NCBI GenBank assembly: GCA_033439765.1
Contig: JAULSN010000005.1
Location: forward strand, 3,859,001-3,923,000
Length of the DNA stretch: 64,000 nucleotides
DNA from: Lasiosphaeria ovina
Taxonomy: Eukaryota > Ascomycota > Sordariomycetes > Sordariales > Lasiosphaeriaceae
Reading direction: 5' to 3'
Under the pieces are notes generated by a model. It worked only from the letters and a program-made list of their open reading frames with translations. It made no database searches and was not told the origin of the DNA. The translations under genes were made by a program, and so were the position numbers. Below, one piece after another: positions 23,001 to 34,013 of the stretch. The stretch's first letter is position 1. The number at the start of each line of letters is the position of its first letter.

Positions 23001-23705
23001 CGCCAGCGCCAACTGTTTGCGCACGCGCATCTTGTACCTCATAGGGCCGACCTTGATAAAGATAACGTACTGCTCGTCGGCACTTCCCCATGTCCACGAT
23101 AGCGCCTCGTACTGCACCTCATTCTTCTTAACGCCTTCCCATTCCTTGACCAGCTCGTCTAGCCGACTTTCCTCCTTGGCCTTGGCCTTGTCAGGCTCAG
23201 CCGACAATTCCTTGACTAGCTTGTCAAACTGCCGCTTGCCCTTACGCTGCGCCCGCTTCAGTGCTTCGCCTTCTGTCTCGACCTTTTGCGGCTTCCAGCG
23301 ATCTTCCTGCTCACTCCTGTTACCTTCATCATCTCCGCCGTCGCCAGCTTGCGGGGCGCCAAGACCGCCTCTCTTCTCTCCATACGAGCTCGAGCTTGAG
23401 TCAATGGGTGAGATCGTAGGGATGTGGAACTTCTTGTCGTACGTCGCTTCAATCAGCTCGCAAAAGATTTCCCGGCCGGTAGGCGCACCCGACATAAGCT
23501 TCAAGAGCCGGATCATCTTTTTGTTCTCCGGCAGCGCCGAGTACTTGTACTCGGCAAAATGCTGCAGCTCCGGATCGTCAAACCGCTGCAGGTCCGATCC
23601 GCTGCTGCGGCTGCCGGCCTGCGATCCGAGAAAGGCATCGTTACCGCTGTTCTTTGGAACGAGGCAAAAATTCTCCCCACGGTAGGTGATGGTGATGGAC
23701 TCCAT
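20010..23705 (-). pseudogene. HET-domain protein gene interrupted by an in-frame TGA
   Basis: From ATG 23705 the frame is open for 846 codons to a TGA at 21167-21165. The same frame then stays open for another 384 codons, to 20010. The two parts join as one HET protein of 1230 residues plus the stop. The HET core is at about 199-345 (YEALSWTWG, RILWIDAICINQ, then QLMSRIYTRASQVCVWLGEGDS). Beyond the stop come NPPYYYARACKE, SIVAEFCRRVHAVIWNRSLF, VCILYGCTVPVILR and, at the end, YKFVGECYLHGMMDGEAM, the normal C-terminal HET-family blocks. HET proteins drive heterokaryon incompatibility and programmed cell death in filamentous fungi. Relatives usually have ADRG where this gene has AD-stop-G, so CGA to TGA is the simplest change. 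Long charged insertions lie at about 85-195 and 940-1195. It may be a pseudogene, a truncated but expressed allele, or a readthrough gene. No intron can remove the stop. Confidence 0.85.
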
Positions 23706-23818
23706 GATTTTTTTTTCTTTTTTTCTTTCTTGGGGGCTGGGTACGAGGATGAGAACCGAAAAACAGATATATGGGACTGAATCGCGAAGAAACAGAAGCG
23801 AGGAATTTTGTTAATGAT

Positions 23819-23899
23819 GGTCTGTATAACAGAGAAGGTAGGAAGTCCAGGCGAAAAATTGGGTTGGTGGTGGTCCGTATAACAGAGAAGGTAAGAAGT
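23819..23899 (+). repeat. 28-bp direct repeat, two copies 53 bp apart
   Basis: Copy 1 (23819-23846) and copy 2 (23872-23899) share the core GTATAACAGAGAAGGTA and differ at two positions (T/C and G/A, both transitions). They sit 110-195 bp upstream of the HET start codon, so they may be promoter elements or a small local duplication. Confidence 0.7.
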
Positions 23900-24695
23900 T
23901 TAACAGCTCTAAGGAAGAGGAGTCAAGATCAGCGCACACAGTCTGTTGAAGGCGGGGATACGTAACGAAGCCTCTCTTTATCCACGACACCCAACTTCGA
24001 GCGCGTACCTGGGAAGACGCATCGAGCTGGAACTCACAGCCTTGCCAACCTATTTAGGAACATTGCATTATCGTGGCGTTTTGGGCCCCGCGGCGGCCCC
24101 GTGGCCTCCACAAATTATCGAGGTCAAAGGGGGACTCTGACGGTAAAGACATTATCGTCTCGGAAGCCACTGTCTCAAGAGTCCACCATATGGTGTTGTG
24201 GAGACCTCAGCTGAAAAACACGCCCGGCGCCTAACTCCATGGACTTGTCTGCAACCGATGAGGGTAAATGACTTGGATACGCTCAGCGCGAGGCTCTGGC
24301 GGCTTCGATTTTGTAGCCGCGACGAAGTGCTCAGCTAGACTCCTTGGGTAGGTGCCGATGTTGGGGAAAGCTAGAAGCCCATGGCAGTTGGTAGACGCTC
24401 ACGCACATTACCGCCGCCATCTCAGCAGAGAAGAGGTCGGCTAATGAGCATCGTCGCACCTTTGCTGAGGTATTAACTTCATGTCAGACAAGAATGGCCC
24501 TGAGAAATTCCCTTCTACAACTGTCACAAGTACCGTATATTCTCTCAAATGTCGGGAATAGGGGTTGAGACCAAAATCGGACACATCTGTCTAAGCAGCT
24601 ACGTGATGACAAGCTTGGAATACGGCACAACCTGAGGTTCTCCGGGTGGCTTCTTGAGCTGTGGAACGGCCTGCGATACGGCTATAGATAGGTTA

Positions 24696-24732
24696 TTGTT
24701 TGTTTGTTTGTTTGTTTGGGGGGGGGGGGGGG
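24696..24732 (+). repeat. (TTTG)n followed by a G homopolymer
   Basis: About five TTTG units run into roughly 15-16 G residues, directly left of the pogo-like element. This is a simple-sequence tract and its length is prone to sequencing error. Confidence 0.8.
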
Positions 24733-24744
24733 CTGGGTTCTCTA

Positions 24745-24858
24745 CCATACCCCACCCCCCAACGGATCACCCTAGCAGCGGATCACCTTTTTACACCAAA
24801 ACACCATATATTTGAACAACTACAACGTAGTCAATTATGAAGCTATTCACAAGCAGAG
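24745..24858 (+). repeat. left terminal inverted repeat
   Basis: Pairs with 25952-26060, with several substitutions and small indels (for example CCATACCCCACCCCCC against CCATATCCCCCC). It contains two CGGATCACC boxes, probable transposase-binding sites. Confidence 0.85.
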
Positions 24859-24982
24859 AATTGAACTAGTTAGGTAATTACATATAGTTTAATTTTAATG
24901 TGGATTTGTCAGCCCACAGGCCCTACTTCTTTCGCTATATCGCTGCGAATGAACTCGAAATTGACTCTAAATTATAGAAAAG

Positions 24983-25938
24983 GGGTGGACTGACAACAAA
25001 ATAGTAATCTCCTGGCTTGAGGATATTTTTATTCCACAAACTGATAGGCTCCTGAAATACGCATATGAGGCTCGCCTCCATATTTTTAATGGCCACGGCA
25101 GCCACATAACTATAAGAGATAAGTCCCTTACACCCTTTGGTCTAGTTATCTCATAATATATATATAGGACGACTTCATAACGATATACGGCATGAGTAAT
25201 ATATATCTCTGCTTCCTACCGGCTCACACCTCTCACGGCTTACAGCCTCTCGACAACGGGCCTTTTAACTCTATTAAAGCCCTCTATAGACGTGAGCTAG
25301 CTAAGTTGGCTAGTCTGACCGATATAGCACCTATTGACAAGATCAACTTCATTCGTTGCTACAAGGTAGCTAGGGAGGAAGCATTAACAGAAAGAACCAT
25401 CAAATCGTCATTTAGGACCACTAGAAACTGGCCTGTCAATAGGCAAAAGGCCCTGAACCACCCAGAGATTCAGCAAGACAGAGCGAGGACCCCTGAGAAG
25501 GTTATCAGCTTAGGGACCCCTAATACACCGAGTACAGGGCGTCAAATCCGGGATTTTAGCAAAGGAAGTAGTCCCCGGACTAGATGGAAGTTCCAGAAGG
25601 CTGCCAATGCCGTTGAGAAGCTTCAGACCGAATTGGTTCTCAAGCAGAGCCGCATTAAAGCCCTTGAGGCTGAGTTGGAACGCCTGAGGCCAAAGAAACG
25701 ATAGAAAATTCCGAACCCAAATAAGCGGTTCATGGACCTCAGCACTATATTATTAGGTAGTGAGGTTCCCGTAGAGCCCCAGGTTGAGCCTCAAGCAGAG
25801 CCGCAACCTAATGAGATTGAAGATGAAGATGAGGACGAAGATGACGACGATGACGAGATTCCGGCTGCGCGAAGGACCCGATCTGGCCGTGAGAAACGCA
25901 GGCCAGCTCGCTACAATAATTTAGCATTTAACTAGCTA
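24983..25938 (+). pseudogene. pogo-like DDE transposase, C-terminal remnant
   Basis: Three pieces can be read. The first, 24983-25110, has GWTDNKIVISWLEDIFIPQT and ends in FNGHGSH, where the family has DGHGSH, so the second catalytic Asp is Asn. After a short disruption and frame change, 25168-25704 resumes with MSNIYLCFLPAHTSHGLQPLDNGPF, which keeps the third Asp (QPLD). It runs through a coiled C-terminus to a TAG at 25702-25704. The same frame continues as KIPNPNKRFMDL and an acidic tail ending RRTRSGREKRRPARYN. A G-to-A change at the active site, a TAG in a Lys/Arg context and local AT-richness fit RIP-type mutation. It cannot encode an active transposase. Confidence 0.85.
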
Positions 25939-25951
25939 CATTTTGATGTAT

Positions 25952-26060
25952 TTTGCTTGCGAATAGCTTCAAAATTGACTATGCAGTCGTTGTTCAAAGT
26001 TGTAGTGTTTTGGTGCAAAAAGGTGATCCGCTGCTAGGGTGATCCGTTGGGGGGATATGG
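25952..26060 (+). repeat. right terminal inverted repeat
   Basis: The inverse of the left terminal repeat. It ends ...GGTGATCCGTTGGGGGGATATGG, followed by the TA target duplication. Confidence 0.85.
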
Positions 26061-26475
26061 TATATTTTATTTCCACCCCTATTTCCGGTATTCGTACTTA
26101 TGATTGAGAATCCGTACGTCTTTCTCCAAGCCGCTCAGGAGAGAGGTTCTGGCATCTTACGGATACTCCTACCAGTCCCGGCTCCCTTTGAGCGAGCCAC
26201 ATCATTTAGGGGCAAAATTAGGGGCAAAAACAAGGCTTTCAAAACATTGACGTCCCAGCCATGGCTGCCCCACTGTAACTCGCCCCGCTGTGGAGCCTCC
26301 ATGCTTTCATCGCTTGAGCTATCGTTATCGCTCCTTATCGGACCAAAAATTATTGTAAGACAAGACGGATTTCCGTCAAGGTCAACAACAGGGAACTGGA
26401 ATTGACCATTACAATATTTGGCGGCAGAAGTGACGAGGCCGAAAAGCAGTATTCTGCTGACACTGCAATCGCGCC
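26061..26475. other. short spacer / BCD1 leader
   Basis: 415 bp lie between the transposon end and the BCD1 start codon. It therefore holds the BCD1 promoter, and the element inserted within about 0.4 kb of the coding region. No separate gene is seen. Confidence 0.55.
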
Positions 26476-28026
26476 ATGTCGGAAACAGTACTAAGCACAC
26501 TGTGCTGCATATGCCATTCCGAGCCGCCAAAATACAAATGCCCCGGATGCGAAGCACGCACCTGTTCCCTAGCGTGCTCCCAAAAGCACAAGACGCGCGC
26601 CGAGTGCGACGGCCAGCGAAATCCTCGCGCCTACGTGCCCATCTCTAAGCTGCGCACCGCCGCCGGGGTTGACCACGATTTCAACTTCATCCACTCAATA
26701 GAGACCGCCCGAGAACGCGCCGCCAAGGAACTGGTCGAGGTCCGCCAGCTGCTGAGCGACAAAGAGTTGCGACCCCCCAATGACGAAAAGCAATTCAGCA
26801 AGGTCTGGTACGGCGACGAGCTGCACCATGTGCCCAATGCCCCCGATCCCCACCCGAAGCAGCTTCCCCAGGACGGCCCCGCTGGCCCTGAAGTGTTCGA
26901 CAAGAACGTGCGCCGGCAGCTGAGAAACATGGACGCCGAGGTCGTGGCGATGCCAAAGGGTATGGTGAGGCAGAAGGAGAATACGACGTCATGGAATCGC
27001 AGAACAATGAGCATCAACTGGCAAGTCGAGTGGCTAGTTTCGGGGATACCGGGACTGGCCAAACCAAGTCAAGGCCTGCAACAGCAGCAACAACCACAGA
27101 CTGTACGGATCTTGCACAAATCACTCGAGAAGATACCGCTAAACGCAGCGTTAGCCACGACAGTTGAGTGGCAACGAGGCCAGCTAGACCGACTTAGCCG
27201 AGAGCAAGACCAGGGTGCGGGACATGGGTCGGACAACGGCGAGGCGGACGATGACGAAGGTGAGGACGGATCCAAACCAAAGAAGAAAAAGCAGAGGCCG
27301 CCCAAGAAAAAGAGGAAGGGCGTCTCGAATTCCCCAAACCAAGACCCAGATTCGAGCGCCTGGCCCACTAGCGACTACACACTACAGTACTCTCTCACAG
27401 GAGAGTGGAACCGAACAACCACAGCCTCCTCGGTCCCTATGACAAACGACGAGAGGGCAGCTGGGTTCGCCAGGTGGCAGTTCTTTTTGCAAAAGGCGGA
27501 CAGGTCGGCTCCCTCTTCCCGGATCCTGATCCCCGTCTTGCCCACGGATACGCTGGCCAGCGCGCTGGCGGGCCGGACCATTGTGGAGTTTCCTACTATA
27601 TTCGTTCTTCCACCGGGTGAGGCGCTGCCGCAAAAGTTCGTCCTCGGCTCCCTGGAGCGGAAGAAGAGGAAGGCCGACGATGACAAAGACGAGACGGAGC
27701 AAATTCCTCAACGCCGCCCATATAAAATACAGACATTCGATCGGCGTGGTGACGGGAGGCCGTCTCGGGGAGCTCGTGGCCAAAGCCGCGGACGTGGACG
27801 AGGTCGTGGGCACGGCCGGGGAAGAGGTGGCAGGGTCGAATTCGAGCGATCCTCTGCCAACACAGTCGAGATTGACGACGGCGAGATCAACAGCGACGGC
27901 GACGACGTCATGGGCGGCATGCAGGCCGAGCCTGAGCCGTTCGGCGGCGGACGCGGCGAGGACTTGGCCGAGGTGCTTCCGCGAGCAAGAGGCCTTGTTG
28001 ACTACGACTCGGCGGGTTCGGACTGA
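26476..28026 (+). CDS. BCD1: box C/D snoRNA assembly protein Bcd1 (zf-HIT)
   Basis: A single exon encodes 516 aa. The N-terminal HIT zinc finger (about 9-45: TLCCICHSEPPKYKCPGCEA, then CSLACSQKHKTRAEC) has the expected Cys/His ligands. The following segment carries YVPISKLRTA... and RRQLRNMDAEVVAMPKGMVRQKENTTSWN, with WQVEWL, the conserved core of Bcd1/ZNHIT6. A Lys-rich nuclear signal (about 275-292) splits the second half. The family's C-terminal block (YTLQYSLTGEWNRT, LPTDTLASALAGRTIVEFPT) is followed by an RG-rich tail. Bcd1 acts in the nucleus with R2TP and Rsa1 to load Snu13 and Nop58 onto box C/D snoRNAs. ATG 26476 lies just before the first Cys pair. Confidence 0.92.
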   Translation: MSETVLSTLCCICHSEPPKYKCPGCEARTCSLACSQKHKTRAECDGQRNPRAYVPISKLRTAAGVDHDFNFIHSIETARERAAKELVEVRQLLSDKELRPPNDEKQFSKVWYGDELHHVPNAPDPHPKQLPQDGPAGPEVFDKNVRRQLRNMDAEVVAMPKGMVRQKENTTSWNRRTMSINWQVEWLVSGIPGLAKPSQGLQQQQQPQTVRILHKSLEKIPLNAALATTVEWQRGQLDRLSREQDQGAGHGSDNGEADDDEGEDGSKPKKKKQRPPKKKRKGVSNSPNQDPDSSAWPTSDYTLQYSLTGEWNRTTTASSVPMTNDERAAGFARWQFFLQKADRSAPSSRILIPVLPTDTLASALAGRTIVEFPTIFVLPPGEALPQKFVLGSLERKKRKADDDKDETEQIPQRRPYKIQTFDRRGDGRPSRGARGQSRGRGRGRGHGRGRGGRVEFERSSANTVEIDDGEINSDGDDVMGGMQAEPEPFGGGRGEDLAEVLPRARGLVDYDSAGSD

Positions 28027-31000
28027 AGCTGAGTGGTTGCTGACCACAGTCGCGCTTGTGTTATTCTTCCAAGAGCAAGTCAAGTCCGGCGATGTGTCTC
28101 TGTGGTGAAGCAACGCCCTGTAAATACGTATGTATGTATATTGTTGATGTGCTGTATAGCGCTGTAAACGTATCCCTGCTCGAGTTAAGATGAGCAAACA
28201 ACAACCTATTTCGGATCCTCGCGCCGTGGTCGTGTGCAGTTCCGAGAGATAGTGGAAACAGCATTCACCTGGCTAAGTGTCCCCGAATCTAGTCCGCTCT
28301 TCTTGGTGTTTGTCTTCTTCTTTCCAAATGCTGATACTACTTAATTGAGCGCATCTGGTAGCGCAGTGGGACTCTGTCCGAGGTAACGAAGTATGCTAGG
28401 TGATGTATCCCTGAGACTCTCTGCCATATCGCTCACCACCTCGTCGTGTCCTTATTGTGTGTCGTTAACAAAGGTAGATACCTGTCCGCCGTGTTTTAAT
28501 CCGCTTGTATTGGACCGGCTTCCTATGTTCAGACTTGCAGCTATCAGCTTTGATCTACCCATCAAAGCTCTTGGTCTATCACAGAGTCAACCCCGTGTCG
28601 CAAGATGAGCTCGGGCATCCACGTCTCACTATTGACTCGATTCTGCTGCTCGCCTGTTCGGTGGGTCCACCGCCCAACGCTTTTTCCCTGTGACGTACTC
28701 TCAAGTGGTCTTTGGGAATCGTTTAATATCGTTGTCCGGTGATTAGACACCTGTCATCTCGGTCTTCCAACAATAGGCACGCAGATGCCGCTGCTGTCAT
28801 TGATTTGTCAATGTGAAGACTGGCTGATAATGTTGCTCCCGGCTTGTAGTTTTACTATTGGTTTGTGTTCCAGTACGGGACTTGCAGCTTTCACTCCCGA
28901 GGCGCCTAATAGTCTTGAACACATAGGTGATAACAAAAAATACCGAAGGGAGATACCCAAATTGGAGATGCCAGACCACGGCTGTGTGTTCTGGCAATCT
29001 CTGTCTGGGATTCCACAGGCACCGTCTGCAGCTGCCTCTAGCTTGGTTCAATTGCGATGTTTTGCCTACTATATATTTCGTAAAGCACCAGGAGATAGAG
29101 AGAGTGAGACAACTTTTGCTCGCTACCCTGGGACGAGTCCACCTCTCAGCTGACACCTCCTACCTGCATCTTCACCAGAGGATATATATACCAGCCCTTT
29201 CCACCCAAGTTGTTATGTTCAAAAGCCCCAGGCAAACGAAAGTTGAAGCTCGAGTTCAGATTCAGGGGATCACCAGCTGGTGGACCCCAGAGCATGTAAT
29301 TTTTCTTTCTTAAGCTAGACTTGGCGTGAATGAATGAATGGATGGATGGATAGCCTGCACACTGACGTTTATTGCCAAGGGCGTCTGGAACTGCCTCCAG
29401 TTTTACGTCCATTCTGAGCCGGCACCCACGAGCCATCGCCGACTGACTTGCTACGTAAGTACGTGGTTGAACTCTGACGCCACAACTACCCGTAGCCTCG
29501 TGGGTTAGGCTGTCGACCGAGTGCACGTCCGAATCGTATGCACCAACTAGAAACTAGGCAACTCTCTCATACCTTCACTCGCACGCAACTACACGGTGTT
29601 CGCTCGCTTAATGCTGCTCGTCGGGGCTTAGCTTTGGCGCCTTGGTCAAACGCGTTTCGCACAGACCCCCCGCGACGTTGTGAGATGGCCATCGTCAGAA
29701 CCCCTCGTCTTGCCTGGCTCCTGCCTCGAGGCTAGGTAGATATTGGGTGGAGATGGGGTATGTGCGCACCGCAAGGGATGTCATCCTTGGCTATCCCTGG
29801 TTTGACAGCGGGTTATTCTGGATGTGTAGAGAGAGGGAGAGGCCGGCTCCGCACACTTGGGGGGGGGGTAATGGGGTGTTTATTTTGGCATCTGGCGGAG
29901 ACGAGGTGGACAACACTTCGACGACATAAAGAAAGACTGTGCAAACGCTCCAGTCCCTGAATGACTGTCAGTTCGCGATTTCTCAAGATGCAATGGTCCC
30001 AACTGCCTTGCGCCTCGCCCTGAGGGGTTTACCAGGAAGGCGGTAGGTGGGTAGCTAGCTCTTGGAGCCCTGGATACAGAGCCTGGAAAGCCAAAGCCAT
30101 ATCCCCTCCTGAACAATGGACGTCCTAGTAAGACTTTTCCTGGGCTGATGTGATTTGCCGAGACCGCTGCCCTGATCTATCCAAGTGTCGCGCCAACAAT
30201 CGTTCGTGACTCTTGGTCTTGATGGATTTGAGTCGGGACACCCTAACAGAGAAAGAGTCTAAATTAACCCCCCCTCAAGCCGTCGAGGTTCTTCTGATCG
30301 ACGGATGGAGTCGATCTCGACTTTAAACGCGAATTACGAGGTAGCCACGCAGACGAGGACTCACTGCCATTTCACAGTCTTTTCGTCGCACCCACTTCAT
30401 GGTACAACGTTTGACCGCAGCGGGTTTATACAGCTCATCTTCCGAGTGTCATTTTGGAGACGGCAGGGTCCGTAAATTTGCCAGAGTCAGTGCCAGAGTC
30501 AGGGAAGAGGAGAGAGCAGCAAATAGATGGGTTCGAACAAGTGCTTGGATGAGAATATTGCTCAGCAAGTGGCGAGTCAGTTGCCGCCTTGATGATCAAT
30601 CGTTTTCTTCTCGAAAGATTTCCCGCGGGACTGGCTAGATTGCCTCGAGGACCGAGAAGTATGCCAGGGTTCAGAACCACGCCCGCGATAGCGTGTCACA
30701 GGCAAACACGTGAAATTTCACCTTTTGCAACAGGCAGGCGGCTGTGGGAGTAGGTATCCGCAATGGTGATCAAAGCAGATGTCGTGCGCGTTGACCTCGT
30801 TCTAGATGCACGAGGACGGGCTTGTCGAGAGGATAAGTCGGCTTGTCAGAATTCTAGCTCGACCTGAAGCTAAACGGCCCGCCCGCTTCCGGATCGAGAT
30901 GGAAAGGCCCAGTTCTGCTAACGTATCCGGACCCTGATCCCTGTTGTTCTAGTTTCGTGGGATGGCGATGCTGGTCAATCGGCAGAGATCCCTACCTATC

Positions 31001-33370
31001 ATGCAAAGCTCATCACCCCCCTATCACTGGAGCAATTGGAGGCAGCGGGAACTCAATCAGTGCCCAGCCTCCCTCGAGGAAGTCACATTGCGCAAGCTTC
31101 ATGCGGTGCCACAATGGCGAGTATGGGGATCATCAACGGTTTCTTCTCTCTAGACCAAGGCGCCTGAAGAGGGTGTCGGCATCATGGCGGGGACGAAGAC
31201 GAAGCAAACTGCACTTATGGTTCTATTTTTTATCGTGTGCGTAGCATTGGCGAGAGGAGGTTCCGGCAATTCTATTTGAAGCTGATTGCCTAGCCTGCAG
31301 AGTTCTAGACTCGAGTGCAAGCTTGTATGGAGGGGGAACTTTTGGCCAATGAAGGCTATCAGTCTGGCATGTGAAAGTGGGCGGGACCCATGTCGATCCA
31401 GAGATCCAGAGAGCTCCATTACAGGGCTTGCTTCCGTCAGAGCAGTGGGGCCACCTCATGGTGAGCCGTCTTCCGGACCAAGGCTTCCGTCGGCTGAGGA
31501 CCATTGAACTTCTTGCATGTGTGTCTCGCGGGGCTCTTCGAGAAGGGGGGAACGGGGGAGTTCCTTTTCGGAGCACCCCGGACACGAAACGACACGGCCC
31601 TGAGAATCATTGACGATGCATCACTTTTCATTCTCAAAAGGCAGACCACTCGTATCAAAATCGGAATATGGGACCATCGCCGCGAGGGAAACTGCAACCG
31701 TGACGCTGATCGACTTCGAAAAGAAATGGGCCCTTTCACATTCTCTGACTGTGAAGCCGAGGAATAAAATCTTCTCGACTGCAAAAAGTCAAAAGCATAC
31801 CATTTCTTTGTCCGACAATGCGACTTGTCCTATTCATTCGCCACCTGGATCTATCTGAACCCGGAAGCCAACGTCTTTCTGCGTAGTGAGCGAACTGGCA
31901 TTATTGGAAAGACCGAGGCTACATGACAGGGCCGGGCATTCATCTTTTCGTCTTGTCATAGAACAAAATCGCATCCAAGCCAAGCCGCAATAGCGTCACG
32001 CCGAGTTACCTAAGACTGCGGCGAGCTAAGGAACCCTGATTTCGACGCCTTCGCGAAGGAAAAGCTAGATTCCACATGTGGGTATTTGGTGCCAACCAGA
32101 CTGAGGCAAGTGTCCAAGGTATCTTGTATCTGTCTTCGTCCACTAGGGCATCCAAGAATCCAACGAGACACGAGGTTGCCATTCTGACTTCGATGAGGGA
32201 AGTTTTACACGTCCTGGTAAGCCGTTAAGCCTCACGCGCGTGGAATGGGGTATCGAAAATTCGACGGAAGAGTACATTTTCTCTCGCTCAAGAGCGTCGT
32301 CTATAAAGAAGGCTTCTAGCCTATCCTGGGCTTGCTACTTCTTGCTTAATTCCCTGCTCATAATTATGAGTCGCCGGCTGCATCGAGTCTTGTCTCTCAG
32401 GTACGAAGTACTTGGCCAATCCAGCTTCTTTGTCAGGCTAGCATGCCTAGCCCTCGAAAGTCGGCCCAGGCTTCAAAGAAGTCAGCACCGATTGCCGAAT
32501 AGGCAAAGGGCTTGGTTTGGCGCTCGGGGGAGCGAGCCACGCGAGCCTTGATGGATTCCGATGGGGAGGTTTGCTGATGCGTTGATCCCAGCGATCAGAG
32601 ATCCGGAAAGCTGGGTTTCAGAAGCACGGGCTGTCTTGGCGCTTTCACATGCTGCCCCGTTTCCCAGCCCGTGCCCGTGTCTGACAGGCGAACAGGGGGC
32701 TCTGGATCCGCAGCACCATTTCTTATCAAGCCTACAGGGGGCATTGGGGGTGTTTAGTGGCCGTGGCGTCAGGCTCGTCACGCCCGGCAAACCCACCTGC
32801 GCCCAAGCACCCCACCTTGGCAAAGCACCTCAGTTGCAGGCAGGCCCGTAGCCGGCCAAGGGAGGGAGGTTCACCTTTATCGTAGCCCTGCTGTGATTCT
32901 GCCGTGTACGGGTTTGTTGGCACAGCGCGCTAGTTGGTCGGATGCAGGAAGTATGCGCGGCTCACTCTGGCAAGCACATGAAAATCCGGATTGTAGTGTA
33001 CCTTAGCCGTGGCGTCGAGGGGCTCTTCCTTGGGACCTGCCCTTGACCTGAGGGGGGTTTGATTCCTTTAAGGTTTCGCCCTGCTCTTCCATCCCATTCC
33101 ACACGACCTTTCACATTCCTCCTCTCAGCCTGACCAGTGATAGTGTGCTCACATCCCACTCCGACCCGAATCATCACCAAGCTACCGCCCTCTCACGCCT
33201 CTTTCACACTCGGTTCGTGACACACTTGCCTGAGAGAGATTTCGGCACTTGGCCATCGGCTATCCTCGCGCTCCCCAACGCCAAGCGCATTTCTCTTGGT
33301 ACATAATCTAAGGTTCGCCGCCCCAAGTTCCTCCATGTTCTCATTCTCCGTAGTAGTGAACGCATCTAAC
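28027..33370. other. 5.3-kb gene-poor spacer
   Basis: No frame has protein-family resemblance or a credible splice structure. ORFs of 60-130 codons overlap on both strands and are noise. A half-tRNA-like sequence sits near 28346-28390, and a homopolymer G run near 29860. The last 250 bp should hold the CAP20 promoter and leader. Relics of older insertions may lie here but I cannot identify them by eye. Confidence 0.45.
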
Positions 33371-34013
33371 ATGCCTCAACAGACAAAAAAGATGCCTCAG
33401 CAGCAAGTCAACGGGGACGTGCCTCACTCGGCTGCCGTCGACGTAAGTTGCCCACAGCCTCGCCTGTCGATGGCTTCCTGGCATCCCGAAGCGCCCCATG
33501 CTGACCTCAGCTCTATAGCACATCCTCGCCTACCCCGTCGTCAATGACAGCATCAACCAGTTCAAGGCGAACCCTATCGGCAAGCGGTCGCTAGAGCTTG
33601 GCGACAAGGTCTACCGCACCTTTGCCGCTCCCGTTCTCCCTTGGTTCTCGCGGCCTCTGCAATATGTCGCCCCGTACATCAAGAAGGCCGACGACCTCGG
33701 CGACAGGACCCTGTCCAAGGTGGACGAGAAGTTCCCTATCCTGAAGAAGCCGACACAGGACATCTACAGCGACGTCAAGACCATTGCCGGTTTCCCGTAT
33801 CGCGTCGGCCAAATCGGCAAGGACCACGTGGTCAGCACGTACCAGACCGAGTGCAAGAGCGTCCAGAGCGACAACAACTTGGTGACGTACGGCAAGGCGG
33901 CAATCACCACGGCGCTCATCCTCACCACGGATGCCTACATCACCCTCAGCAACTTCTTCGGTGCCAAGGCCAAGGAGGTCAAGCAGAGCACCGAGGAGAG
34001 GACCAACAACTAG
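33371..34013 (+). CDS. CAP20: CAP20/MPL1-like perilipin (lipid-droplet coat protein)
   Basis: Two exons, 33371-33442 and 33519-34013, encode 188 aa; the intron is 76 bp with GTAAGT and TATAG. The protein reads QVNGDVPHSAAVD-HILAYPVVNDSI, then KRSLELGDKVYRTFAAPVLPWFSRPLQYVAPYIKKADDLGDRTLSKVDEKFPI (given here in parts) and VTYGKAAITTA. This is the perilipin-like family founded by Colletotrichum CAP20 and Metarhizium MPL1, both of similar length. These proteins coat lipid droplets and protect stored triacylglycerol; in pathogens they affect appressorium turgor. I chose ATG 33371 because homologues begin 'MP...NG'. An in-frame ATG at 33335 would add 12 hydrophobic residues. Confidence 0.88.

Larger units (their letters stand above)
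23706..24744. other. spacer between HET gene and transposon
   Basis: About 1 kb lies upstream of the HET start. It begins with a T-rich leader and contains a 28-bp direct repeat (23819-23899) and a TTTG/G homopolymer tract just before the transposon. No gene is seen. Confidence 0.55.
24745..26060 (+). mobile_element. decayed pogo/Fot1-like (Tc1-mariner) DNA transposon
   Basis: The left end (CCATACCCCACCCCCCAACG...) and the inverted right end match over about 110 bp: 24745-24858 against 25952-26060. Both include the internal doublet CGGATCACC-CTAGCAG-CGGATCACC. A TA flanks each end (24743-24744, 26061-26062), the target duplication expected of Tc1-mariner elements. The interior holds only the C-terminal half of a DDE transposase with a mutated catalytic residue. 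The 1.3-kb length is short for an autonomous pogo element (usually about 1.8-2.2 kb), so the 5' half of the gene, with the CENP-B-type DNA-binding domain, is deleted. Confidence 0.88.

Noticed and set aside
24696..24744. CRISPR-like or satellite array at the TTTG/G tract
   Set aside because: Simple homopolymer and tetranucleotide repeats without spacers; eukaryotic context.
28346..28390. Half-tRNA-like GGTAGCGCAGTGGGACTC
   Set aside because: Resembles a D arm plus anticodon region but has no T arm or acceptor stem.
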